The notes beneath the pieces were generated by a model. The model had not been told where the DNA came from and did no database searches. It worked only from the letters and a program-made list of their open reading frames with translations. From the NCBI GenBank assembly GCA_949825065.1, contig OX463848.1, positions 30,075,549 to 30,139,548 of the forward strand: a DNA stretch of 64,000 bases. The letters run 5' to 3'. The position numbers were made by a program, and so were the translations under genes. Each line of letters opens with the position of its first letter. Position 1 is the stretch's first letter. Below are positions 12,199 through 25,600 of the stretch, piece by piece. This stretch comes from Odontocerum albicorne. Lineage: Eukaryota > Arthropoda > Insecta > Trichoptera > Odontoceridae.

Positions 12199-13350
12199 TC
12201 TGGAAGATTCTCAAGACTCAAGGCAATTGGTACACCTAACCTCTTTATTTGTCTATATTGCGCCGTCAGGAAGTGAACATGCGACATCACACCATGGTTC
12301 CCTTCGATCCCCCCCTCATCTCATCTACAATGATAGCTTTGCTTCTCAACAGAAAATTAATTTGAAAGATCAATAATAGACACACGAGTTCAGTCGAATT
12401 TGATGGCACTTAATTGAAATCCTCCTTTTGTGATTTGATTTATATATGTTCATCATTGTCTACAAAAATATATTGAATGACTTTATACGCCTACACATCA
12501 TTGCATCAGATGCCGAGCCCACCGGCGCCACCGAAAAACACCAAACGACTACAAGAATACTGGACTCCCCAGCCCCGGTTCCGTAATAAAATCAAATAAA
12601 ACATTCAGTATAAAAACTTGTAATGTGAGCCAATTTACAAAACATCACTTATTATTAAATATACCTACATCATATATATATAAGGTTAATCTATATATAG
12701 ATATAATCACATTCAACAATTGTCCGTGAGCAAAAAATAAGAGTGACTATTCGATAATATAAATATTGATAAAATAAATTCTTGAAGTCATTTGATACCT
12801 TAGGAGGCATTCATATTATCTTTATATAGGCGAATTAGAATAAATACATCATCGGATAAGAGGGCAGCCCAGAGGGGTGCCCCTGACTAGGTAAAACCAA
12901 GTAGTATAGTTATCACAAACAACATTTACAACTTCGTTTTACTTCAACAAATGCCTAAGTAATACACATTTTATATTAAACAAGTCATATTCTTTACGCG
13001 TAAGATTATTTCCTAATATGTTAATTCTTTTCTAATTATAATATCACCAGAAAACAAAAAATAAACGTCTTTTACAATTATATAGAGAAACAATTTTGGA
13101 AAAACAGTATAATAATAATAAAAGCGTGGGAACTAATAATACATAGATAACATCACCTCATTAAAAATAAAAAATATAAACTATCAATATTCAAAAGGCT
13201 TAAACTTATCTTATATAAACAAGAAACAATATAGTCTATATTAACTTTTCAATAAAAGGTACTATCAAATTGGCCGCTATAAAATTTGGTCACGATGTCT
13301 TGTATCCATCATGGTTTAAATTAAGAAAGGATGGTCGGCTCGGGCCGGGC

Positions 13351-13656
13351 TCACATGGACTCACCGCCCAGCAGGTCGGGAGGTAGGAAGGAGCTGAGTG
13401 AGGAGGGCGTGGAGCGCTGCTCCGTGTCTGCCCACAGTGATGTAAAGGCCCAAGGGTCCTTGCCCGGAGCGGGAGCGGGCTGCACGCCACCCGCCCCTCC
13501 CACACCTCCTGAGCCGCGCCACTGGGCTCCTACACCACCCACTCCGCCGCCACCCTGCCCCAAATGCTGCAGGATCATGCTCACGTCTGACTCGGCTGGA
13601 GACTCAGCGAAGATGGTGGTGTTGCCCAGCACGCAGTTGTTGAGTGCTGTTTGAGC
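13351..13656 (-). CDS. gw: gawky last coding exon
   Basis: Residues 1468-1568 and stop TGA. It begins [20 protein letters not shown], the last RRM strands, then a Gly-rich linker, [14 protein letters not shown] and the conserved end [14 protein letters not shown]. It follows an unusually long (4.25 kb) transposon-filled intron. The acceptor is CTTAG. Confidence 0.95.
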   Translation of the reverse strand, partial: AQTALNNCVLGNTTIFAESPAESDVSMILQHLGQGGGGVGGVGAQWRGSGGVGGAGGVQPAPAPGKDPWAFTSLWADTEQRSTPSSLSSFLPPDLLGGESM

Positions 13657-16600
13657 CTAAGAGAACACCTCCAATTTTAATATCCAAACGATTCATGTCA
13701 CTCTCCAAAATGGGCCCAAGCCTCGGTATAGTTAAACTTGATTTTAACAAGCACAGAATAAACTAGCTCGTGGCTACAGGAAACAAGTATTCATCTTAAC
13801 TTTGGTTTACTTCTATTTGAATAAAAATGCTCACTTTTATAAACAGCATATTTCTCAGATATTATACACAAAAATATTCTACTACTCTCCTAAAAAAAAT
13901 TGTAAAAATACAACTTAACTAATCAATAATCAATATAGGACGGACAATGTAAAAATCTTTATTTGGTAAGGTTTGTAAGGAAGTCATCCGAAGAAACTTA
14001 GTTTTATAATGTCTCCTTTTTTGTGGTTCCTCAGTGCTCATTACAAGCAACATAAACTGTATATTTTAAAGATCTTTAAAAATTGTAATTTTATTCACAC
14101 TGGGGAGCGAAAAGAACATTTACCAAATATGATTTTTTTTACAACTTTTAGTAAATTTTCGATAACATATTAAACATCACTATGCACTCCATGGAATGGC
14201 GACGACTGCTGGAGGAGGCCGAGGCCCACAATGGGCTGTAGTGCCATTGATTGATTGATTGATGCACTCCATGGTGACATTCAATGGGAAAAAAACCATT
14301 ACTGAAATTTTTCATTTTTGAACAACTTTTAAGTTTAAAATTCAGGATCTACTATACACCATGCTTTCAAGAGCAGAATTAAGAGTCCAGTAAACAAAAA
14401 GATTGATGACAGTGTATCGATTCAGTGATACTGAAAAATAATCAGATTAGTCAGTTCTCGACTTACGACGGGGTTCTGTTCCGCCACCTAGGACGTAAGT
14501 CGAATTTCATACAAAAAATTTAAAATAATAGACATAAAAAGTGGGTAGTACGTTAGTAGTATTTATTTCAGAATATGTAATATATAATAATAAATAATAT
14601 ATATTTACAAAATTATTCTGCAGTATTTTCATCATCTGTACATACTAATATCCATAGGTGACTCAGTGATTGTAGTAGTGGGGTTTATTTTTCTCACAAA
14701 CATATCCAGATTTGTTTGTATACAAGTTAGCTTTTTCTTTTCTTTATAAATTTCATTATAACAGGTGAGTGCTTGCTGAATCAGGCGAAGATCTATAGGT
14801 GTCTGGGTCCATATTTTCAAATTGTCGGATTCCATTGTTGATTTGGCTAAAAGCTGCAGCCATGTCTTTAAGCACAAAGTTTTTAGGTAGTTCATTGTAT
14901 TCATCTAGTTCTTTGAATTATTTTGATTTTTTTTCTATAGCACGTTCTTCCTCAATCTCAATCAAATCTTGATTTGTGAGCTCTTCATCATCATTTTCTA
15001 AAAGTTGAATTATATCTTCACTGTCAACTTCCAGATTAAGTTTTTGAGCAAATGTACAATGATATTAGTTACTTCTCCTACTTCATTTTCTCTATTAAAA
15101 TTCATATTATTATTACGTTTTAATAGTTTGTTCCATATGCCATTCATACATGATATCGTTACATTCAACCATCCTTCTGAGATATTTTTAATTGCTTAAA
15201 AGATGTTAGTTTTTCCAAAATTCTCTCAGTCTGGTCTTTTTCTATTCCTTTGATTGCTTGGGCAAAAGTAATTCTATCTTGAACCATCGGCTGTAAAATG
15301 CTTGTAGTGTTGGGAGGTAAATAAATAACTTTTATGTTTGGATGGGATTCAACTAAGTTTGGAGGATGACCCGGAGCGTTGTCAATAATCAGCAATATTT
15401 TAAAATATATTTCTTTTTCTTCGCAATATTTTTTTACTTCAGGAATAAAACATTTGTCAAACCAGTCTTGGAAAAGATATTGTGTCATCCATGCTTTTTT
15501 GTTCCAACGACGGCGCACACATTATTTTATAATTTTGGTCTCCGTCGTAAGTCGAGAACTGACTGTATATTTATCAGTGATAAGATACTGTTTGAAAATG
15601 AGAAGTTCTTAGCAGTTTCTATTTTATTTATTCAAGACAAATTCTATGGTAATAACAAACTAACAAATGAAGTGGTCTGAATCCAATTAATGAACAATTT
15701 TTCATCAAATTGCACCATTTACATCACAAACTCTATTGCAAACTCATATTTCTCGTAATAATAATTTTCTGTGTCCAACATTGGCCTGTTTTGACTTCCA
15801 ATATAAGAGTAGAATCATTTTTTTTTGTTTTTATATATATTCTTGCATCACTATTCCAATTTCCACTAAGAATTTTTTTATTTTCAAAATGATTATTTTT
15901 CATAATTTTTTAAATATGTTTTTTAAGTGTAAGAACATTAAATGCAATATTCCGCAGAAAAATTGTTCTACAGCTGACAATAGTTCTAATATCATTTGCC
16001 ATGTTGTAATCATTTCAGTTTATTTTCGTAATTTTTTTGACATTATTTATGATTTATATGATATAGTTAAGGCATTAGACTCGTTGATTTTTACATTTAA
16101 AATGAGAGGAACTGCAGAAAAGTAATAGGTGCGGACTAAACCTTCCCTGTGAGTCAAACAGCCAAGAGGTGAACTTCCGTAAATTCCTTCCCAGTTTTAT
16201 GGCAATCCTCAATTTCAAGATAAAGGTATACCCTTACTTCAAGACATACCATACTACTGAAAAAAATATTTTCAATAGCATGGTATATTTCATGTAGGTA
16301 TATTTTACATGTATTTTACATTTTTCTTTGTTATTTGTCTTTTTTTTTTACAACAAAAAAAAACTTTGTGGTGCTAAGTGGTTTAAACACTAAAACCAGA
16401 ATTTCAAATTCTGGTGACAATACCCTATTCAAGCATTCTTTTTTCATGTCTTGCTTTTCGATTATTCTGAGGTCTATCAACACTCTTGAACTTTCCCTGA
16501 TTGTATCAGGTGTACAAATAAGCTGCCGCCGTTTGACAAAAGTTGGCGCCACCAGTAAGTTATGGTTAAAATTGTCAGGTGTAAAACGTCATTGTCGTAA

Positions 16601-19600
16601 GGTTGGACATTGTCAACAACATTTGTGAATTTTTATCAGTATAATATATATTCTTTTGTGTGCAAAAATGTCAAGTTTTGAGCCGAATAAGCGTCATTTG
16701 CGGGAACTTTTGATTTACTTCTTCAATTTGAAAAAATCTGCAGCTGAGGTGCATAGATTGCTTGTAGAAGCATATGGTGAGGCTGCCTTAAGTGAGAGAA
16801 GTTGTCATGAGTGGTTTCAAAAGTTTAAGAACGGTGAATTTGACATCGAAGACAAAGAACGTAGCGTAAGGCCGAAAGTGTACGAAGATGCGGAATTGGA
16901 AGTATTATTGGATCAAGATTCGTACCAAACGCAAGAATAACTTGCACTTACATTAGGAGTGACTCAACAAGGAATTTCACATCGGAACAAGGAATTTCAA
17001 GGATTTCACAAGGAAATTGGGTTCCATATGAACTGACACCGAGAAACATTGAACGCCGATTTTCCACATGCTGCTTGCCAGGCATAAACATGTGATTTTC
17101 TGCACCGTATAGTCACTGGTGATGAAAAATGGATCCACTATGATAATCCAAAAAGGAAGAAATCATGGGGACCCCCTGGCCATGCTTCAACATCTACGGC
17201 TAAGCCAAATATTCATGGAAAAAAACTTGGTGTTGTGTATTATGAGTTGCTCAAACCGAACGAAACCATTGCTGGGGCTGTCTACCGAACACAATTGATG
17301 AGATTGAGTCGAGCACTCAAGGAAAAGCGCGCCCACTACTACTCCAGACACGACAAAATTATTCTCCTGCATGATAATGCTCGTCCACATGTTGCGGCGC
17401 CAGTCAAAACCTATTTGGAAACACTCAATTGGGAAGTTTTACCCCACCCACCGTATTCACCAGACATTGCTCCTTCTGATTTCCACTTGTTTCGATCGAT
17501 AGCGCATGGCCTGTCTGAGCAGCACTTCACATCATATGAAGATACCAAAAATTGGGTCGATTCGTGGATAGCCTCAAAAGATGAAGCATTCTTCTGACGC
17601 AGTATCCGTATGCTGCCAGAAAGATGGGAAAAAGTAGTGGCAAGCAATGGGGAATACTTCAAATAAAACATGAGGTTCCGTTCTTTCACAATAAATGCCA
17701 AATTTTTAATAAAAAACGGCGGAAACTTATTTGTACACCTAATATATTATGGAAAAAATTTATTATTTGAGACCATATTTTATAAAATACCTTTAGATAT
17801 TCATAAGTATTGATGAAAATTTGTCCAAGTGATAAAAACTTTACAATGACATTAAAAATATGAAATTTCCTACATACATTGAAGAACAAATATAAAAAAG
17901 GATAGCTCACCTTATTAGCTTCCTCTCGAGTACTGTATTTGGCCAGGGCAATGCCTTGGTTCAGGTACAGATGAAAACTCTGCAATGGTCCATGCTGCAT
18001 GCAGAGGGTTTTTAATGTGGAACCATCAATCTAAAACAAAATTCGAAACATTTATTAAATTTTACATAATTTTAATTTAAAACATACATTTTTAACTGGA
18101 CGTTTAGCGTCCAGCTCAGTTGGCTGGCGGAATTTTTTAGCACAGTAAGACAAGTGATAATCATGCCCCTCAATTTTACCCTAAATATGAGATATAAGTT
18201 GGTTTTTCTCAGGATTGCCGCATGACATATCCGAGATATTCCAGCTTTCACGCTTATAACAAACTCATTAGATGTATTATACATCTAATGAGTTTGTTTT
18301 TACGCAATTTGGTCAAAATCTCGCCATTTTTGTGTAAGGCAACATAAATGCTTCAACAATTCATTCCATATAACAATATAAAGACATCACCGCACCATTT
18401 GCATTATTCAATATTTTAGTTATGACTATAAAATACCTTTTTCATGTGAATGTTGCTCGAGCTTGCTCAATACAACACTTGATTTCAATCAATGTCCCAG
18501 TTTTCATTCAAAATAACACCCAAGGTATGTATTTGTCTGCTCTTTCAAAACTCTTATCCACTTCAGAACAAGTGTAAGCTATTTATCAAGGTGCTAAGAT
18601 ACAACTTTTTTTACATCATAATTATAATGTATTCCGTACCATAACATTGGAAGAAAAAAATTACCTTATATACACAATATGTACTTTTTTTCATACAAGA
18701 GTATGGGTTAAACTCTACATCGAGGTTGTGAGTGAGTTAGAATTTTCTATTGCCATGTTAAACCAGTGGTTCTTAACTGGTCCTCCAGTTCTTTTTGTTT
18801 TTTCAATATAAACACGTTTGTTAATAGGTTTCATTGCTAATAATATGCACTGGCATTTTTTGTAAAGCTACTTAAGGTTTGATTTGACAATGATTGAGAT
18901 AAGAATCAATTTTTTGACAGTTTAAATTTTATAAGTTGATTGCACACTAAAAAAGTATTAAATTAGAACTTTTACAAGAACCAATCTAGCAGAAGTATTT
19001 TTGGACAGCAAATTCAATCAAATTTTAGAATGAAATGTGACAGGCTCTATAAACTAATATTGCAAAAAGTTGCAAAAAAATCATGTCTCAGCAGCTTTAC
19101 TTATAAAAAGTTTCATATTTCTTTTGCACCAAAGGACAGTACCCGGCGGTAAGTAATACACATCGGGCTTAAGAAAGAGACTTTCGGCTATAATCGGCTA
19201 ACTTTGGCTTTGTAGAGCGTCGTCTCTGTCCCTAGAACGCTCGACAACGACTGACAAGTCGCGACGGAACACACGTATGAATGACAGACGCTCTACAAAG
19301 CCGAAGTTAGCCGATTATGGCTGACAGTCTCTTTCTTACGCCCGATGTGTATTACTTACCGCCGGGTATTGTATTTTGTTGAAATTTTATATAAATATGA
19401 CATAAAATAAGTTAATTTTATTTCCTTTTATTTTAAGTAGGCAGTATTCATGATTTAATAATGGAAGTCATATAATAAATAAATAACTTATGTTCTGTGC
19501 CTTTTAGTGTAAAAAAATCTTTTCATATAAAAAATATATTCGAGTCAAATGATGTGGGAAAAATTTACCTGCGCAGTGAGATTTTTGAGCAACAGCCATG

Positions 19601-22600
19601 TGGAAGGCCAGGATGGCTGGTGCGGATACGGCTGCGATCGAGGCGGGGCTGGTGCGGCCCATGGAGCAGTAGCCGAGGGTGCCGGCCCCTTGCCTTGCGT
19701 GGGGGGCAGCCTTCCTCCTGGTGCAGCCCCTACTCCCGCCTTGCTACCCCACAACTCCCCCTTACCCAGACCCAGGGAGCCTGAGGGAGTGGAAGCGGGT
19801 GGAGGAGGGTAACTCCATGTGCTGGAGGAGAGTGTACGCTCCGAGGGGGTGGTGGGAGAAGCTTTGCCCCCCACTGTATCGGGCTCCTTGATGGCCGCTA
19901 GGGATAGGGGACTACGGACTACGGAGCCAGGAGTGATGGCTGGATCATCTTCGATGCTCTTCATCTGGTTGCCCTACAAACGAGGGAGTATATAAAACAC
20001 AAGGTCTATAAAACTTTTAAATCATTGCAAATTTAGAATATAAAATCTGGAATCATAAAGCTGTATGTATACACGAGGTTTGATAAAAAACTTAAAAAAA
20101 TTTTGAATTTCGTGGGCTGTTTGTTTTTGTTTGAGACCATATTTTTTCCATATCAATTTTTTCATATTTTCCATTTTCCATATCTTATCTGTCTCATATT
20201 GACTCACGTCGAATGGTGACTATCTGTCTCACTCTAGTTCATGTTAAATGGTGACACTAGCTGTCTTACTCTAACTTGTTTATGCGATTCGTCTGTCTCG
20301 CTCAAACTTATTGAATTTGATCTTTGATTATTGAAAAATGTCATTAAAACAGTATATTTTTTTTATTTTACCATTAAATGTTATTATGTCTCAATATTGC
20401 GGAAATATGTCAACAAAACTTTACTTGACTTACATTATTTTAACAGTAAAAAACATAGCTGCAATTTTTATAGCCATTAAAAAGTGTCGCACAAATTCAA
20501 ATTGTTTATATTTTAGTGATTATGTAATAAGATATTTTTTTGTAAAATTTGGTCCCCTGAGTTTCGTATTAATGAACTTGTACTGTATGTAATTAAACGC
20601 AACTATATGAAGAAAAAAAAACTACAATAGCTAAGTATTTTACGCTGGGTATAGCCGGAGTATCATAATTGATACAGATTACATTAAATGATACGAATCG
20701 AATACTTGATTAAATTATTATTGATTAAAAAAACAAAACTTGATATATTTTTTTGTAAATTGAATAAACAAATATATGTAATCAACAATGCGGACCTTCC
20801 ACGGTTTTCCTGGCTCAAATTCGGGCACGAGATCAGTGTAAGTGGAAGAAGAAGTGGAATGCTGCTGACTAGAGGGCCAAGCTTCCTTCCCGTCTGGGAG
20901 GTCAGAGGCATCACTGCTGGGCCAGCCATCACTCACGCTACGCCCCGTTGACCATGTACTAGAACATCGAAGGAAAACATTAGAATCAAAATCAAGTAAC
21001 CAATAGTCACAAATTTATGTCCAGAAGATAATTCTCACATTGGACAGAATAAAAAAACTTAATTGTCACAAGTGAATCATTGCAAATGTCTTCAATTAAA
21101 TTAGGACATTTATTTCATGTGAAAAGTGTTGATGATCCAATTAACTGAATTCCATAAATTGCACCTTATAAAGTATTAATAGGATTAGTTTTTTTGTGGT
21201 AATTCCAATGCCTATAATTTTGCACTTGGTATTGGGGTTTTTATCGTTACTGTATAACTTGAAAATATCATTGATTTAAAGATTTCAGATTTCCTTCAAT
21301 ATAAGATATCCAAAAAACTAGAAGTAGATGTTTGTTCGATAGGTGCAATTAGAGTGCATCAGTAAGGATTATTTCACTGCCTTACAACATGGATTGAAAT
21401 TAGTTAGGTAGTTCAAGAATACAAATGCTACATTGTTTCTTGTTTTTCTCGGACAAATAAATTTTGGCACTTCTTAACAAAACAGATGTATATAAGATTT
21501 GCAAAATAAAAAAGTAAACAAAATGAGTGTTAGATGCTCACTTGTCAGGCTGCAGGGCGAGTGGGTTGAGCTGCGGGCTGGTGTTGGGCTTGGAAGTGGT
21601 GCCGGGAGCCCGGCTGAACTCGGAGCCCTCTCCCTCCTTGTCCAGGGATGGAAGTTTCCACTGGTTTAGGCGGGACTGTTGCCCACTTCCAGCTCCATAG
21701 CTCTGAAATATTGTAACAAATTATGATAAAATTATAAAATCAACATTGAAAATAATTGGGATGCTCAACTGTCTCAAGATATTTGCATTACACGAGACGA
21801 ATTTATAAAAAAATACAAGACAATGTTGAACAAAGCCCAAAGACCCCATAACTCAGATCTGATTTTCAATTTGATTTCAATGTAGCGCATCTTTCCAGTG
21901 TTTCCTATTAAAACTTTTTCAAGAAATAAACAAATAATAAATCTTAGTATTAAGCAAAATTTTAGATCAACTATAATGGAAATAGGATTTAGTCTATTGA
22001 AAGATTTAGGAAATGGGATTTAGTATATTAAAAAATGCTTACGCTAGGAGGATCCTTGTGCAAAGATATGTCTGCAAAGTTGTTCTGCAGTTGTCCCAGT
22101 GCATCGTGAGGTTTATTGAAGAAATCTCCAGCTGCAGATCCCGATGTAGATCCCCCACTGGCCCCGGCTTGTTGTTGAACGTAGATGGCTTGTTGAGCCG
22201 ATATTTGGTTCTGAAATGAAATCAAAATGTTACTCAGTGTGTACCGTTAAAATTTCGCAATACAAACTAGATTTCAAAATAATTTCAACAATGATTTAAT
22301 AATGTTTTTAATACTTTTCTCTCTTCTTCTGACACAAGTCCGCGTTAGTTTTGAGATTGCCCTTCCATATCCGTTATGACCCTTTGTTTATGCTGCAACA
22401 TCTTTCATAGTTGGGAATAATAGCGATGCTACATCATTGGAACAATTTCAATAGAATGAGTTCAATTTGCATTAATCTTAACTTATATTTCAATTCCAAG
22501 AAACTCTTCACCACAACAATGAAATTTGGAATTAATGTAATTTTAAATAATTTCAGGAAGTTAATATATTTTTTATGTGAATAACCTGCAATAATTTTTT

Positions 22601-25600
22601 TTAATGATAGAATAATAAATTTATATCAAAAATGTACCTGTAAATTGGATATCTGCTGTTTGGTCTTTGTTATCTGGTAAGAGATATGCAGCATTGCCGA
22701 TGAATTGGTTTTTCCTGCCATGGAACTTTGCATCAGATTGTTTTGGCTGGCCTGCTTCTGCAGAACTTTGATCTGCAAAAATACATTGAGAACTTTCAAT
22801 ACACTCATTCATAATTACATTTTTCCTTATATTATACTTAGCAATTAAACTCAATTTTAATGTAAATAATTAGAAAAAAAAAACAAATAATAACATCAAA
22901 TGAGTGTTATGCACCAATTTAGTAGGGGGAATTCTAAAATTATTTATATTCAGTTGAATTAAGTATATGAACTTTCAGAAAATGTATTTCAGTGTTTTCG
23001 ATCTCATAGGTTTCGTGTGGTCACTTGGAACCTTTTAAACTTTCAGATATAATTTCATCTGATTATGTATAGATACATTTAGTAACTGCTTAGTATTCTC
23101 CAAAGCACTATATAAAGTGGAAACATGAATGATGAAGGAAAGAAATATGATCGATGCCTTCAAGATGTGGTGTTTTAGAAGTTCTGCATCCCATGACGCA
23201 CCAACATGCAGAAAAAATAAGGAAATTCTGGAGAACCTGGTGGTCGCGGGAACAGTCGATAGAAAGCAAGCAAAAAGGTATCCTATAGATGGATGAACCA
23301 AATGAACAGAACCCTCTTAAAGTGCTGCATTCAACGTGGCCTAGGTCCAAGAAGAATGAAGATAGGTGACGCACCAAATTCCAGACAATGCAGAGGACCA
23401 CAACGCTTAACATTGATTTATGAAGAAAAAAAATAATCCTACCAGTGATACTTAAATATGAATGTGTTTTTACCTGTTGCAATAGTTGGTTAAGCAGTAC
23501 GAGTGTTTGTGGTGCCAAGGGTTGATTGAGAATCTGATGGTTGAGATAACCCGCTGACACAGCCATCTGAATCTGCTGCACCAACATGCGGAGCTGCGCT
23601 GTTGTAGGCTGTCCACTTCCTCCTGATTGACTGTGAGATAAACATACAAAGTTAATATCTGTGGTTAATTTATGTAATTTATTTTGTAATTTTTTCTCGT
23701 ATTATTTTTGAAGAGAAGAAATCAAAGTCTCAAAAATATTATTACAAATTAACATATATTCCTGAATACAAATAAAAAATCATTAGTCATCTTTAACAAT
23801 CGACAACCACAAAAGAAAATTATACAAAAATCTAGCACTTTGCTTGAACAAAACTTTGTATTCAATAGTTATTTGAATTTCAATCGCATGTTGATTTTTG
23901 AAGCATTTGACAAATTAGATTTATTTTAACGATCTTGTTCACACAATATTAGCAATTTAATGTATATCATTCCCAAAAATATGTATTAACAAAATCATTT
24001 AACCTTCCTTAGTAAAAACATAATATGAATAAAAAATCTCTTATATTTGTATGCTCATAAACTCTAATTAACATCAAAGTTCATCAGGAATTGAATCCAA
24101 GTTATAAGCATGGCATACTAATGAATCGCACTATGAAAATAAACTTTCTACTCACTTATTTTGCTGGTTAAAAGGTGGTGGTGGTTGACTGGTGGGCTGA
24201 CCGAGGATCTTCTGCACAAGAGCAGGCGACATGTTGTTGATTGGCTGTGGGAAGGGCACGTTGGGTTGCTGCTGTGGGGGGAAGGCGTGGTGCGGACGTG
24301 GAGGCGCAGGGTACTGCTGTTGGTGCTCGAAGGGAGGCCCAGCAGGGTGATCTTCGTGACGTCGCCATGTATCAATACCGCCGCCTCCACCTCGCATCTG
24401 ACTCAACAAGTCCAGAGCTTCTTCAGCATTCATATCCCGACTGCGTAGGGCTTGTTCAACATCTTCTTTCTTGTAACCCATATCTGAAAGAAAGCGGAAT
24501 TGTTTGCTATTCCACACTGCTTCTTTAGCAAGCATTTTCACTGAAGATCCGCCCACAGGGGGCTTAGGTCCGCCGCACCAGTCGCCCATATCTGAATCCC
24601 ATGAACCACCAGGTCCTGCCATCGGTTTTGTCTTAGGACCTGGCCAACCTGCAGCGCCTGGATTAACCGGCACCTCATTCCAAGAGCTAATACTATCCTT
24701 TTCCCAATTAGCGGCGTGTCCTGAACCATCTTCCCAAGATCCATTGCGATGTGGATGCCCCCACATAGCATCTGGTTTCATAGGATTGGGTGCCACTCCT
24801 GGCATACGATTTGGCGCCATTCCTGGAGGACAAGGCATAGTGCCGCGACCCATTCCACCAGCCATTTCTTTCCAAGGTCCCATTCCGACACTTCCTCCAC
24901 GCTGCTGACCCCATAATGAAGTTCCGTCATCGAAGTTAGGCATGTTGCGCCTGGCTGCTGGAGGGGAAGGTTCTTCCCAACCAGATGCACCTTTAGCCAT
25001 GCCGATGTCTTTAGGTCCTTGTGCCCCCCATTGATTGACACCGTTACCAACATTAGCTGGCATCATCTTATTCTGTTGCTGCATACCGTGGGGCATGTGA
25101 TGTTGCCCCCACATGTCTGTGGAACCATTGAGGCGGCCAGAAATTCCGCGTGGATCACCACGCATGTCACCCATTATGCCTCTCATGTCACGAGGATCAG
25201 GAGCAGGAGCACGGTGCAAATCGGGTCGGTGTAAGTCGGGACGATGTGGCTCACCCCAGCCTCCCCAATCGTCTTTCTTAGCTGGAGCATTCCAGTGAGG
25301 AGGCTGTTGTGGTGGTCCGCCGCCCCACTGCTGCGGAGGCGGGGGGCCATTCCAGACATTACTGGATTCAGGGGTGTCGTCGTCTTCTCCCCAAGTGCCT
25401 CCGATATTATTGGATGGAGTGTGTCCCCACGGAGTCTTGGCAACAGGCTGAGGTGGAGGCTGTCCTCCATTTCGTAAGTTAGCTTCCCAAAGGTCAGTGC
25501 CTGAGAATTAAGAAAAAGAAAATATTTTTATTGCTCCCAAAATTTTCAATAAAAACATACATAAGGAAAATCTATTATTTGCTCATATGACTGATAAACA

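Larger units (their letters stand above)
6300..13350 (-). other. gw: Probable long 3'UTR of gawky (no other gene seen)
   Basis: These 7 kb lie directly downstream of the gawky stop codon (13351-13353). They have no convincing ORF and, unlike every other comparable stretch in the window, no recognisable transposon. Short GC-richer patches (7110-7170, 8400-8515, 11640-11695, 12165-12205) interrupt an otherwise AT-rich background. Long 3'UTRs are common for post-transcriptional regulators. I could not choose a poly(A) site because AATAAA-like motifs are frequent on the minus strand. The extent is therefore inferred from context, and part of it may be plain intergenic DNA. Confidence 0.35.

Noticed and set aside
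13331..13654. Plus-strand ORF opposite the last gawky exon
   Set aside because: Shadow of the GC-rich coding exon on the other strand; the same holds for plus-strand ORFs at 19497-19891, 24161-24908 and 30740-30946.
18258..18298. microRNA precursor
   Set aside because: The stem is only 19 bp with a 3-nt loop, too short for a typical pre-miRNA.
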